This document shows, piece by piece, positions 18,933 to 27,888 of a DNA stretch of 64,000 nucleotides (the first letter of the stretch is position 1; each line of letters starts with the position of its first letter). The translations under genes were made by a program, and so were the position numbers. Under the pieces are notes generated by a model. That model was given only the letters and a program-made list of their open reading frames with translations. It did no database searches and was not told the DNA's origin. The DNA lies in assembly GCF_014873755.1 (NCBI RefSeq), contig NZ_JADBEG010000001.1, forward strand, positions 4,776,501 to 4,840,500, given 5' to 3'. The DNA comes from Amycolatopsis lexingtonensis (GTDB lineage Bacteria > Actinomycetota > Actinomycetes > Mycobacteriales > Pseudonocardiaceae).

Positions 18933-19922
18933 GTGTCGGAGCAGAGCAACGCCCTGAAGCTGGTCGTGACGGGCGGAGCGGGGTATGTCGGCAGTGTCTG
19001 CGCCGCCCGGCTGATCGAAGCCGGGCACCGGGTCACCGTGGTCGACGACCTGTCCACCGGGCACGCCGACGCGGTCCACCCGGACGCGCGGTTCATCGAA
19101 GGCGACGCCGCCGAAGTGGCGGGCAGCCTGCTGCGCGAGGGCTTCGACGGCGTGCTGCACTTCGCGGCCAAGTCGCTGGTCGGCGAGTCGATGACGGAGC
19201 CGGCGAAGTACTGGGAAGGCAACGTCGTCACGTCGCTGCGGCTGCTCGAGGCCATGCAGGAGCACGGCACGCCCCGGCTGGTGTTCTCCTCGACCGCGGC
19301 GACCTACGGCGAGCCGGAGCAGTCGCCGATCCCGGAGTCGGCGCCGACCCGGCCGACCAACACCTACGGCGCCACGAAGCTCGCCATCGACGCCGCGATC
19401 ACCAGCTTCGCCACCGCGCACGGCCTGGCCGCGGTGAGCTTGCGCTACTTCAACGTCGCCGGCGCGTACGGCGCCTTCGGCGAGCGCCACGCCACGGAAA
19501 CCCATCTCATCCCCCTCGTCCTGCAGGTCGCCTCGGGCGACCGTGAGCGCATCCAGATCTTCGGCGACGACTACCCGACGCCGGACCACACCGCGGTGCG
19601 CGACTACATCCACGTCGTGGACCTCGCGGACGCGCACCTGCTGGCGCTGAAGCACGCGACCGCCGGCGAGCACCGCATCTACAACCTGGGCAACGGCACC
19701 GGGTTCTCCGTCCTCGAGGTGATCGAGGCCTGCCGCGAGGTCACCGGCCACGCGGTGCCGGCCGCGGTGGCCCCGCGCCGCGCGGGCGACCCGTCGGTGC
19801 TCGTGGCGGCCAGCGACCGGGCCCGGGAAGAGCTCGGCTGGAAGCCGGAGCGGACCGAGCTGGCCGGGATCGTCCGTGACGCCTGGGAGTTCACCCAGGC
19901 CCGGCGGGCTACCCAGGGCTGA
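18933..19922 (+). CDS. galE: UDP-glucose 4-epimerase
   Basis: Interconverts UDP-glucose and UDP-galactose; 329 residues, extended short-chain dehydrogenase family. The NAD-binding motif TGGAGYVG is at 13-20, VVDDLSTGH at the end of beta-2, the catalytic Ser/Thr in FSSTAATYG, and Y145/K149 in YGATK. Late motifs [12 protein letters not shown] and RRAGDPS are typical GalE. GTG start with AAAGG upstream. It completes ideR-galK-galE; a comparable dtxR-galE link is known from corynebacteria. Confidence 0.92.
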   Translation: MSEQSNALKLVVTGGAGYVGSVCAARLIEAGHRVTVVDDLSTGHADAVHPDARFIEGDAAEVAGSLLREGFDGVLHFAAKSLVGESMTEPAKYWEGNVVTSLRLLEAMQEHGTPRLVFSSTAATYGEPEQSPIPESAPTRPTNTYGATKLAIDAAITSFATAHGLAAVSLRYFNVAGAYGAFGERHATETHLIPLVLQVASGDRERIQIFGDDYPTPDHTAVRDYIHVVDLADAHLLALKHATAGEHRIYNLGNGTGFSVLEVIEACREVTGHAVPAAVAPRRAGDPSVLVAASDRAREELGWKPERTELAGIVRDAWEFTQARRATQG

Positions 19923-19926
19923 GGCA

Positions 19927-19979
19927 CCGGGGCGGTGGGCGAACCTGCCCGCCGCCCCGGACCGTCCATTTGCGACGGT
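19927..19979. terminator. Double hairpin between convergent galE and DUF4192 gene
   Basis: First stem: CCGGGGCGG pairs with CCGCCCCGG (19927-19960) with an inner GGGC/GCCC. Second: ACCGTC pairs with GACGGT around seven bases (19961-19979). Both genes end here on opposite strands, so this is probably a bidirectional terminator. Confidence 0.75.
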
Positions 19980-19996
19980 CCGCCAGGGATCGCGGC

Positions 19997-21031
19997 TCAC
20001 CCGGCACGGCTCGGCTCGGCGTCCAGCACGAGGGGTCCGAAGCCGAGAGGATCGGCGTAGTTCGCCAGACCCAGTAGCTGTTCCGGGGGCATGCCGCGGT
20101 CCAGCACCTTCAGCAGCAGCTCCGCCAAGACGTGACTCGGGTCCGCCTCCAGCGCGTTCTCCAGGGCCATGCCCGCGAACGTGCCGTCGCCGCGCAGGTA
20201 GGCCGAATAGCCCAGCAGTGCCGCCGGTTCCGCGCGTTCCGGGGCCGGGAGCTCGCGGACCAGCGTGAGCCACAGGCGCTCCGCTTCCCGGGCCGTCGAG
20301 CCGTCCGGGGGAACGGCCATGCTCAGGCACGCGTCGCGGATCTCCGGGATCGTCAGCGCGCTCGCCAGCAGGACGGCTTCCTCGTCGCTCGGCGGTCGCC
20401 GGCGGGCCAACGCGGCGCGGATCTCCGACACCGGGTCGAAGTCGTCGGGTTCGGGCTGCCGGGTGAGCAGGTCCGCGCGGCGGGTGAGTGCCTCCGGGCA
20501 GCGGGGGTCGAGGAGGGCCGCCAGCTCGGCGCGGCTGTCGAACACCACCTGGCCGGCCTCGGTGCCGGCGGCCGCCACCACCGTCGCGCGGGGGTCCGGC
20601 AGCCGGCCGGCGCAGTCCTCGTCGGTGTAGCAGGCCCACGGCGCGTTCGTGGTGATACCCGGGGTCCACAACGCGTGCAGGACCGGGAGGCCGTACTCGC
20701 CCAGCGCGGTCTTCAGGTGCTTGACGAAGCCCGCGTGCGGCGGCGGGCTGCCGGGTCTTCGCCGGCCGCCGACGAGCGCGACGGTCACGCCGGTGTGACG
20801 GCCCGCCGCGAAGCGTGGGGCGAGTGCCCGCGCTTGGCGGGCGCGGTCTTCACGCCGGGGGATGTCGGCGCGCAGGACCAGGCCGGTGCGGTCGCCTTCG
20901 GGAGCGCGGTGGCCGAGCAGGACGGCGGACTTCGCGGGGCGGAAGCCGATCAGGTACGGGAGCGCGGCCAGCAGCAGCGCGGGATCTCGGAGGTCGACCG
21001 GCAACCGGCCGGCCGGGGTGGCGGTGGTCAT
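19997..21031 (-). CDS. DUF4192 domain protein
   Basis: Actinobacterial protein of 344 residues in the DUF4192 family; no enzymatic role is established. Recognisable features are the N-terminal DPALLLAALPYLIGFRPAKSAV segment (family hallmark), a central VALVGGRRRPG region and a helical C-terminus with a TPR-like GYSAYLRGDGTFAGMALENA stretch. It has no signal peptide or membrane span. It faces galE and has its own promoter region of about 110 bp; the function is unknown. Confidence 0.85.
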   Translation of the reverse strand: MTTATPAGRLPVDLRDPALLLAALPYLIGFRPAKSAVLLGHRAPEGDRTGLVLRADIPRREDRARQARALAPRFAAGRHTGVTVALVGGRRRPGSPPPHAGFVKHLKTALGEYGLPVLHALWTPGITTNAPWACYTDEDCAGRLPDPRATVVAAAGTEAGQVVFDSRAELAALLDPRCPEALTRRADLLTRQPEPDDFDPVSEIRAALARRRPPSDEEAVLLASALTIPEIRDACLSMAVPPDGSTAREAERLWLTLVRELPAPERAEPAALLGYSAYLRGDGTFAGMALENALEADPSHVLAELLLKVLDRGMPPEQLLGLANYADPLGFGPLVLDAEPSRAG

Positions 21032-21143
21032 GCCTCCACCGTGGGGCGCGGCGGGGCCGGATGGGGCGGTCGCGGCAAATCTGTGGATCGGCGGGGCCGA
21101 TGTGGACAGATCCGGCCCGCGGGCGGCCGGGCCGCCCGTTCCT

Positions 21144-21180
21144 GTCGGTGGGGCGGGCTATGCTGCCCGGCCCCACCGAC
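21144..21180 (-). terminator. Strong hairpin downstream of the M23 peptidase gene
   Basis: GTCGGTGGGG at 21144-21153 pairs perfectly with CCCCACCGAC at 21171-21180, extended by an inner GGG/CCC. It lies just after the peptidase stop on the minus strand. Confidence 0.7.
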
Positions 21181-21189
21181 CGGCGGGGG

Positions 21190-22044
21190 TCACCCGCAGT
21201 GCTCGAAGCCGCTTTCGTAGGTGTTGCTCCCGACCGAACCGCCCCACTTCACGCAGGTGGACCCGGCCGTCTTCTTCACCGGCCCGGCGTAGTAGGTGAA
21301 GCTGCCGGAGTCGGTCACCCGGGTCGAGCCCTGGACCTCGAGGAACGCCGAGACCGGGCTGGCCGTGCCGAGCGACGTCGCCTTCAGCGTCGTCACGCAG
21401 TTCGCCTGGGTCGAGGCGTTGTACAACAGGTACGCCGTGCCCGAGGAGTTCGCCAGGCCCTGCTGGTCGATGACCGAGAAGCCCGACCCGCAGACCTCTT
21501 CGGCGGAGTAGGGGTTGCCGCCGCAGTTGTTCTTGCTCGTGAAGTTCGTGTGGCCGTAGTACGGCACGGCGACGCCGTTCAGCGTTGCCTTCTGCACCAC
21601 GCCGTCCAGCCGCTCCTCGAAGTGCAGGTGCGGCCCGGTGACCCCGCCGGTCGCGCCCGCCTTGCCGATCTCCTTGCCGCCGGCAACGGACTGCCCGACC
21701 GAAACCTCCTGGGCCGACAGGTGCGCGTACCGGGTGCGCCAGCCGCCACCGTGGTCCAGCTCGATCCACTTGCCGTAGCTCGTGCTGCCTTCGTCGGCGA
21801 CGCGCGTCACCGTGCCGGACGCCGAGGCGAGCACGGGCATCCCGGTGATGCCGTCCTTCTGGAAGTCGACGGAGTACGCCGGGCTGTGGCCGCTGAACGT
21901 CGCAGCGGTCACCGTGACGCCGCATTTGAACGGCACCTGGAAGTTCGGCGCGGCCGAGGCGGTCGCCTGACCGGCGAGGGTGAGGCCGAGCGCGGGCAGC
22001 GCCGCGGCGGCGGCGAGCAGGGCGAGCCGTCGCAACCTGGACAT
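21190..22044 (-). CDS. Secreted M23-family (LytM-like) metallopeptidase
   Basis: Probable peptidoglycan endopeptidase, 284 residues, exported by the Sec path: signal peptide about 1-31 (RRLALLAAAAALPALG then AQ/AS-rich cleavage region). The M23 zinc site is complete: H53 and D60 in GHSPAYSVDF, H108 in YAHLS, and H139/H141 in GPHLHFE. A C-terminal domain of about 110 residues with Cys pairs follows, probably substrate or wall binding. ATG at 22044 with GGAGG eight bases upstream. It is divergent from the two-component system at 22141, which could control it. Confidence 0.88.
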   Translation of the reverse strand: MSRLRRLALLAAAAALPALGLTLAGQATASAAPNFQVPFKCGVTVTAATFSGHSPAYSVDFQKDGITGMPVLASASGTVTRVADEGSTSYGKWIELDHGGGWRTRYAHLSAQEVSVGQSVAGGKEIGKAGATGGVTGPHLHFEERLDGVVQKATLNGVAVPYYGHTNFTSKNNCGGNPYSAEEVCGSGFSVIDQQGLANSSGTAYLLYNASTQANCVTTLKATSLGTASPVSAFLEVQGSTRVTDSGSFTYYAGPVKKTAGSTCVKWGGSVGSNTYESGFEHCG

Positions 22045-22140
22045 GGGCGGAACCTCCTGACGAACGGGACATCTTGACCCCACGAAGGGAAGCCCGCGTC
22101 GGTACATTTTCCGTACAAGCACCCGCGGAGGACGCCCGGA

Positions 22141-23256
22141 ATGACGACCCGACGAGCCCGGTTCCCGCCGGCACAGGGCTGGCTGCGCTGGGCCCTCATC
22201 ACGGTGCCGTTGGTCACCACGATGCCCCGCGCGGGCGCGCTCGCCTGGGTGCTGATCGGGGTCACCCTCGTCCTGTCGGTCCCGATCCCGTGGATCCACG
22301 ACCTCGGCGCCCGGACGCCGTCGGCGCTACTGGCGCTCGCGGTGATCGCGTCCGTGGGCGCGCTGTGGGTGGTCCTGCCGGGCAGCTGGGCGTCGGTCGC
22401 GCTGTTCAGCACGACGTTCTTCGTGGTGCTGCGGCAGTCCCCGGTGCCGATCGTGCTGGCGGTCGCGCTGAACGCCGCGCTCATCACCACGGTCTGGGTG
22501 GTCCGCCAGGACCGCTGGGAAGGCGCCCTGTCGACGTACGCGGTCCTCGCCGTGGTCGTGCTGATGGGGTTGAACCGGCGCGCCCGCCTCGCCCGCATCG
22601 AGCAGACCGAGCTGGCGCTGGCCCGCGCGCAGACGGCCAACGAAGAGCACGCCCGCGCGGCCGCGCTGGCCGAACGCGCGCGCATCGCCCGCGAGCTGCA
22701 CGACGTCCTCGCGCACTCGCTGGCCGGGCTTTCGCTGAACCTGCAGGGCGCGCGGTTGATGCTGGTGCGCGACGGGGCGAGCCCGGACGCCGTCGCGCAG
22801 CTCGAACGGGCCCAGCAGCTGGCGTCGGAGGGGCTCGCCGAAGCGCGGCAGGCCGTGGCCGCGCTGCGCGAGGACGCCGTGCCGGTGGAACGCGCGATCG
22901 CGGACCTGCTGGCCGCGTACCGACTGGACAGCGGGGCGCGCGCGGACCTCGAAGTCGAAGGCGAGCCGCGGGAGCTGGACCCGGCGGTCGGCACCGCGCT
23001 CGTCCGGGCGGTGCAGGAGGCGCTGGCCAACACCCGCAAGCACGCGGCGCACGCCGAAGTCGACGTCAAGCTGGGCTACGCCGACGGATCGGTGCGGCTG
23101 ACGGTGGCCGACCGGCAGGGCAGGCGCCCGCCGGCCGCGGCCGCGGCAGGCTACGGTTTGCGCGGGATGGGCGAACGGGTCGCGCTGCTCGACGGGCACC
23201 TGGAGAGCGGGCCGGGGGAGGACGGATGGCGGATTCACCTGACGGTGCCGGCGTGA
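22141..23256 (+). CDS. NarL-type sensor histidine kinase
   Basis: Membrane sensor kinase of 371 residues. The N-terminal half has about five to six membrane spans (20-145) with little outside the membrane, so the signal may be sensed in the bilayer. The phospho-acceptor H187 lies in the HisKA_3 motif RIARELHDVLAHSLAGL, followed by a HATPase_c domain (about 260-371) with NTRKHA and a GYGLRGMGERV G-box. Paired with the overlapping response regulator. The divergent M23 peptidase is a candidate target. Confidence 0.92.
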   Translation: MTTRRARFPPAQGWLRWALITVPLVTTMPRAGALAWVLIGVTLVLSVPIPWIHDLGARTPSALLALAVIASVGALWVVLPGSWASVALFSTTFFVVLRQSPVPIVLAVALNAALITTVWVVRQDRWEGALSTYAVLAVVVLMGLNRRARLARIEQTELALARAQTANEEHARAAALAERARIARELHDVLAHSLAGLSLNLQGARLMLVRDGASPDAVAQLERAQQLASEGLAEARQAVAALREDAVPVERAIADLLAAYRLDSGARADLEVEGEPRELDPAVGTALVRAVQEALANTRKHAAHAEVDVKLGYADGSVRLTVADRQGRRPPAAAAAGYGLRGMGERVALLDGHLESGPGEDGWRIHLTVPA

Positions 23257-23894
23257 CCTTGCGCGTCGTGCTGGCCGACGACCAGGCGGTGGTCCGGGAA
23301 GGCCTGGTCACGCTGCTCGGGCTGCTGCCCGGGGTCGAGGTGGTCGGCGCCGCCGCCGACGGGCTCGCCGCGCTCGACCTGGTCGCCGAGCACCACCCCG
23401 ACGTCGTGCTGGTGGACCTGCGGATGCCGCGCTGCGACGGCGTCGAGACCACGGAGCGCGTCCGCGCCGAGCACCCGGGCACCGAGGTCGTCGTGCTGAC
23501 CACGTACGCCGACGACGAATCGCTGCTGGCCGCGTTGCGCGCCGGCGCCCGCGGGTTCCTCACCAAGGACGCCGACGCCGAGGCCATCGCCAGGGCGCTG
23601 CGCTCGGCCGCCGCCGGGCAGTCCACAGTGGACGGCGAACTGCAGCGGCGCCTGGTCGAGGCCGCCGCCCGCGGCACACCCCGGCGCGTCAAGGAGATCG
23701 ACGGCCTGACCGCGCGCGAGGTCGAGGTGCTCCGGCTGATCGCGGCCGGGCTGTCGAACACCGAGATCGCGCGCACCCTGGTGGTGAGCGAGGCGACCGT
23801 GAAGACCCACGTGAACCACTTGTTCGCCAAGGCAGGCCTGCGCGATCGCGCGCAGGCCGTCGCCTTCGCCTACCGGGCCGGCATCGCCGGCTGA
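23226..23894 (+). CDS. NarL/LuxR-family response regulator
   Basis: Partner of the upstream kinase, 222 residues from the ATG at 23226, which has GGGGGAGG four bases upstream and lies inside the kinase gene; a GTG at 23253 overlapping the kinase stop as GTGA is an alternative start. Receiver domain: acidic pair D18/D19, phospho-acceptor D64 in LVDLRMP, and FLTKDA. C-terminal LuxR helix-turn-helix: LTAREVEVLRLIAAGLSNTE and VKTHVNHLFAK. Cytoplasmic transcription factor. Confidence 0.92.
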   Translation: MADSPDGAGVTLRVVLADDQAVVREGLVTLLGLLPGVEVVGAAADGLAALDLVAEHHPDVVLVDLRMPRCDGVETTERVRAEHPGTEVVVLTTYADDESLLAALRAGARGFLTKDADAEAIARALRSAAAGQSTVDGELQRRLVEAAARGTPRRVKEIDGLTAREVEVLRLIAAGLSNTEIARTLVVSEATVKTHVNHLFAKAGLRDRAQAVAFAYRAGIAG

Positions 23895-23895
23895 C

Positions 23896-25293
23896 TCACG
23901 TCGCGGGCGGGATGTTCGCGTTGTGGTGGAACACGTTGCGCGGATCGTACTGCGCCTTGATCCGGGCGAGCCGCGCGTACTTCGCCGGGCCGTACGACGT
24001 CCGGACGCGGTCCTCTTCGTACTCGGCCATGAAGTTGACGTAGCCGGCCGGGTTGGACGAGTGCGGTACGAGTGCCGTCCAGAACTCGCGCACCCACGCG
24101 CGGTCCACGGCGAACGGCCCCGGTTCGGCCGCGAGCGAGTCGATGTTGATCAGGATGCTTTCCCGCCGCGGGCCGCCGAAGGCGGTCGCGTCGGCGGCGA
24201 CCTCGGTGAAGGCCCCGCGCATCGAGAAGATCGGCATGATCGACATCGGCGACGCCTTGCGCGGCAGGAAGTCCGCGATCACCTCGATGACCTCGTCGGT
24301 GAACCCGTCGGCGTAGGTGGCCTTCTCGTAGGCGAGGATGCCCCACGGCGCGGCGTCGTCGAGCATCCGCTGCAGCTCGACGTACGGGATCGGCGAGACG
24401 AACTCGAACAGCGGCGCCGGCCCCGACCGCGCGGCGCGGACCGCCTCGGCGTGCTGCTCCTCCCCCGCGAACCCGGCGATCATCAGCGCGTACCCGGGCC
24501 GGAAGTGGTGGGCCTCGGGGACGAACGGCGCGGGCGGCGCGTTGAGCCCGGCGACGAGCGCGCCCATTTCCCCGGGCAACGTCTCGAGCACTTCGCGGGC
24601 CTGGCGCAACGCGGCGGTGCCGTCCTCGAGGCCCCAGAAGAACAACCCCAGGTGGACGATCGGACCGACCGGGTGCAGCCGGAACTCGAACTCGGTGACG
24701 ACGCCGAAGTTGCCGCCGCCCCCGCGCAGGGCCCAGAACAGGTCCGGGTGCTCGTCGGCGGACGCGCGCAGGACCTCGCCGTCGGCGGTGACGACTTCGG
24801 CCGAGAGCAGGTTGTCGCAGGAGAGCCCGTGCTTGCCGGTGAGCCAGCCGAAGCCGCCGCCGAGGGTGAGGCCGCCGACACCGGTGTGGCTGATCGTGCC
24901 ACCGGGCACCGCGAGCGCGTGCTCCTGCGTGGCGGCGTCGAGCTGCGCCCACGTCGCCCCGCCGCCGACGCGTGCGGTCCGGGCGGCCGGGTCGACGGTG
25001 ATCGCGTCGAGCGAGCTCAGGTCGAGGCAGAGACCGCCGTCCACGACCGCGGCTCCGCCGTAGTTGTGCCCGCCGCCGCGCACCGAGACGTCGAGCGCCG
25101 CTTCGCGGGCGTACGCGAGCGCCGCCGCCACGTCCGCGGCCCCGGCGGGGCGCACCACGACCGCGGGCCGGCGGTCGATCTCGCCGTTCCAGACCGAGCG
25201 GGCGAGGTCGTAGCCGGGGTCACCGGCGGTGAGCACGGCGCCGGACAGGCGGGCGCGCAAGCTCTCCAGGGTGGGGTCGGCGGTCGAGGTCAT
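23896..25293 (-). CDS. FAD-linked oxidoreductase of the berberine-bridge type
   Basis: Flavin oxidase of 465 residues. FAD_binding_4 domain (about 40-180) has both covalent attachment residues: H76 in RGGGHNYGG and C159 in KHGLSCDN, which suggests bicovalent FAD. The C-terminal BBE segment is present (PAGYVNFMAEYEEDRVRTSY, YDPRNVFHHNANIPP). Such enzymes oxidise sugars or specialised metabolites; the substrate is unknown here. ATG with GAGAGGAG upstream. The gene converges on the response regulator with one base between stops. Confidence 0.9.
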   Translation of the reverse strand: MTSTADPTLESLRARLSGAVLTAGDPGYDLARSVWNGEIDRRPAVVVRPAGAADVAAALAYAREAALDVSVRGGGHNYGGAAVVDGGLCLDLSSLDAITVDPAARTARVGGGATWAQLDAATQEHALAVPGGTISHTGVGGLTLGGGFGWLTGKHGLSCDNLLSAEVVTADGEVLRASADEHPDLFWALRGGGGNFGVVTEFEFRLHPVGPIVHLGLFFWGLEDGTAALRQAREVLETLPGEMGALVAGLNAPPAPFVPEAHHFRPGYALMIAGFAGEEQHAEAVRAARSGPAPLFEFVSPIPYVELQRMLDDAAPWGILAYEKATYADGFTDEVIEVIADFLPRKASPMSIMPIFSMRGAFTEVAADATAFGGPRRESILINIDSLAAEPGPFAVDRAWVREFWTALVPHSSNPAGYVNFMAEYEEDRVRTSYGPAKYARLARIKAQYDPRNVFHHNANIPPAT

Positions 25294-25342
25294 GGCGGCT
25301 CCTCTCGCAGGTGCCCTTGAGTCGCCTGACCTGCGGTGATCG

Positions 25343-26005
25343 TTACATCGAGCGATCACCGGGCCGTCGGAGGAGACGCTGGGTGAACCCCGCTTCGGCC
25401 AGCCGGCCGGACGCCCGCTCGACGCCGGCCGGGACGTGCTGCGGGATCGCGAAGCCGCGCTCGGCGTACTCGGTGATCCGCTGGGTTTCGCCGACGAGCA
25501 TGCCGATCACGCGGTCGGCGTCCTCTTCCCCGGTGATGTGGTCTTCGAACGAGGCCGCCTTCGACGCGCACACGATGTCGACGCCCGGCCAGAGCCGCTT
25601 CGCCGTCGCATAGGCGCGGCGCTGCTGGTACGGCCGGGTCACCAGCGTCACCGACCGGATCTCCCGCCCGGCCAGCAGCCGGCGGGTGAACGCGATGTTC
25701 TCGCCGGTGTTGCGGGCCGCCGGCTCCACCAGGATCACCTCGTCGGGCACGCCCAGCTCCAGCGCGATGTCGCGGTAGTGCACCGCTTCGCCGCGCGGGA
25801 AGCGGTCCACCGTCGTCGGCGCGTTCGCCCCGGTGAACACGACCAGCGGGAACCGCCCGGCGTGGAACAGCTCCGCCGTGTGGACGGCGACGCCGGGGTC
25901 CCGGCTGCCGAGGCCGACGCCGACGTCGGACCGCCGCGGCTCGTGCCGCAGGTCGTGGTACTCCCACAGCGTCCGGACGTCGGCGCGCAGGTGCTCCGGC
26001 AGCAT
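25343..26005 (-). CDS. YdcF/SanA-like DUF218 protein
   Basis: Protein of 220 residues with a DUF218 core: VGLGSRDPGVAVHTAELFHAG, VVFTGAN, EPAARNTGENIAFTRRLL and LVTRPYQQRRAYATAK. In characterised relatives these segments bind a nucleotide-like ligand (YdcF binds S-adenosylmethionine). No membrane segment, unlike SanA, so it is probably cytoplasmic. The ATG shares a base with the stop of the upstream secreted peptidase, so the two are co-expressed. The reaction is unknown. Confidence 0.85.
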   Translation of the reverse strand: MLPEHLRADVRTLWEYHDLRHEPRRSDVGVGLGSRDPGVAVHTAELFHAGRFPLVVFTGANAPTTVDRFPRGEAVHYRDIALELGVPDEVILVEPAARNTGENIAFTRRLLAGREIRSVTLVTRPYQQRRAYATAKRLWPGVDIVCASKAASFEDHITGEEDADRVIGMLVGETQRITEYAERGFAIPQHVPAGVERASGRLAEAGFTQRLLRRPGDRSM

Positions 26006-27804
26006 CAGCCGAACGCGGCTCGCAGCGCGGGCTTGCCGCCCGTCACCGGGAGCGTCACCGACGTCCGCGTCAGGTCGAGCGCCAGCCCCGCGCCCGGCTT
26101 GGGCCGCAGCGTGTAGTCGTGGTCGCTGGAGGCGAGCAGGAACTCGAGCCGGTGCCCGGCGGCGAGGATGTAGTCCTTCGGCATCAGCTCGACGCCGATC
26201 CGGTAGGTCTGCCCGGGCGTGATCGGCTCGGTGCGGGCCGGGGACGTGCGGTTCTGCGGGTCGGTCCAGCCGCGGCTGATCACGTGCGACGTGCCGTCGG
26301 GGGCGCGGTCGAGCAGGATCGCCGAGACGTTCGCCGCGGGCCGGTCGAAGGCCAGCGCCAGGTCGGCGCGCGCGGTGCCGGAAAGACGTACGGGCTGCTT
26401 CGCCGCCGAAGTCGCGTAGAGCAGGCGGTTCCCGGACGAAGCCAGACCGGCCAGCTGCTCGATCGTCTTGGCCGAGTCGTCGGCGAGGGTTTCCACGGCA
26501 GCGGTACCCGGCACCGGGTTGCGCGTGTCGATGGCGCCCTTGGACCGGCCGCCCGGCCACGGGTAGACGCGGACGTCGGCCGTGCCCGGCGCCGGCCAGT
26601 CGGCCTCGTCGGTCCACGAGAGGTCTTCGCGCTGGATCGTCGCCTTCGGCTCGTTCTGGATGCCGTTGTCGACGCCGTAGAGGTAGTGCGACATCCACTT
26701 GTTCAGCGTCGCGAGCCAGACGTCGCGGCGCAGCGAGTACGGGTCGGCGTGCCCGGACTGGTGCAGCCAGATCTTGTGCTCGACGCCGTGCGCCTTGAGC
26801 GCGTCGTACCACGCGGCGACCTGGTCGGTCTTGACGTTCCAGTCGTTGAGGCCGTGCACCGCCAGCACCGACGCGTGCACCTTCGCGACGTCGTTGCGGT
26901 AGTTGCGGACGTCCCAGAACGGCGTGTAGTCGCCGGTCACGCGGTCCTGGTCGTGGGTCAGGCCGTCGATCACCGGGCGGCAGACCTGCCGGTCGGCGCG
27001 GGTGTAGACGTACTCGGCGAGCACGTCGGCGTCCTCGCCCTGGTAACCGCCGGCCGCAACGACGGCGCCGTCGTTGCGGTAGTACTGGTACCAGCTGGAG
27101 ATCGCGGCGATCGGGACGATCGTCTCCAGGCCTTCGACGCCGGTGCTCGCGACGGCGTTGGGCAGCGTGCCGTTGTAGGACACGCCCATCATGCCGGTCT
27201 TGCCGGTGCTCCAGTCCGCGTTCGCCGCGGCGCCGTTCGCGTCCTTCGCTTCCGCGCGGCCGTTGAGCCAGTCGACGACCGAGCGGGCGCCGATCGTCTC
27301 GTTGACGTCGCCGGTGGTCGGGCAGCCGGTCGAGAGGCCGCTGCCGAGCGATTCGCCGTAGACGACGGCGAAGCCGCGCGCGGTGAAGTAGTCCTGGTAG
27401 CGCCAGGTGATCGGGGCGGCCGGGCCGACGCCGTGTGCGGCGACGCGCGGGCCTTCCGGGCCGCGGGCGTACCCCGGCGCGTAGAGCTCGACGTCGACGT
27501 CGTGGTTGGCGACGTCGTTGCCACCGGCGTAGTACGGGCTGGCCTGGTAGACGACGGGGACCTTCAGGCCCTGCTGGGTCGCGCGCGGGCGGACGACCTG
27601 GGCGTGCACGAGGTCGTCGGCGCCGTCGTGGTCGCTGTCGACCGGCGCGGTGACCCAGACGTCTTCGCGGACGACGTCGGCCGGGTCGAACACCGGTTGC
27701 GCCTGGCCGCCGGAAAACACCGGGGCGGGCGGGCCGGCGGCCTCCGCGGTGACCGCGGTCAGCGGCAGTGCGAGGACGGCGGCGAGCACGACTGCGGCTT
27801 TCAC
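26005..27804 (-). CDS. Secreted Xaa-Pro dipeptidyl-peptidase family hydrolase (S15/CocE)
   Basis: Alpha/beta hydrolase of 599 residues with a Sec signal peptide (MKAAVVLAAVLALPLTAVTA). The nucleophile is in GVSYNGT, a His-Asp pair is suggested by GLNDWNV and HQSGHADP, and the C-terminal jelly-roll domain of the CocE/PepX family is at about 430-599. The product probably cleaves dipeptides from proline-containing peptides outside the cell. The S15 family also contains esterases, so specificity is open. It starts an operon with the DUF218 protein and is divergent from the DUF4139 gene. Confidence 0.9.
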   Translation of the reverse strand: MKAAVVLAAVLALPLTAVTAEAAGPPAPVFSGGQAQPVFDPADVVREDVWVTAPVDSDHDGADDLVHAQVVRPRATQQGLKVPVVYQASPYYAGGNDVANHDVDVELYAPGYARGPEGPRVAAHGVGPAAPITWRYQDYFTARGFAVVYGESLGSGLSTGCPTTGDVNETIGARSVVDWLNGRAEAKDANGAAANADWSTGKTGMMGVSYNGTLPNAVASTGVEGLETIVPIAAISSWYQYYRNDGAVVAAGGYQGEDADVLAEYVYTRADRQVCRPVIDGLTHDQDRVTGDYTPFWDVRNYRNDVAKVHASVLAVHGLNDWNVKTDQVAAWYDALKAHGVEHKIWLHQSGHADPYSLRRDVWLATLNKWMSHYLYGVDNGIQNEPKATIQREDLSWTDEADWPAPGTADVRVYPWPGGRSKGAIDTRNPVPGTAAVETLADDSAKTIEQLAGLASSGNRLLYATSAAKQPVRLSGTARADLALAFDRPAANVSAILLDRAPDGTSHVISRGWTDPQNRTSPARTEPITPGQTYRIGVELMPKDYILAAGHRLEFLLASSDHDYTLRPKPGAGLALDLTRTSVTLPVTGGKPALRAAFG

Positions 27805-27888
27805 TCAAACCCCCAAGCCGGGCGAAGCGGACGGGTTCCGAGACTTCCGTCCCGGCCTCGCGGGTGTCAAGAGACTAACGTCGGAGGC

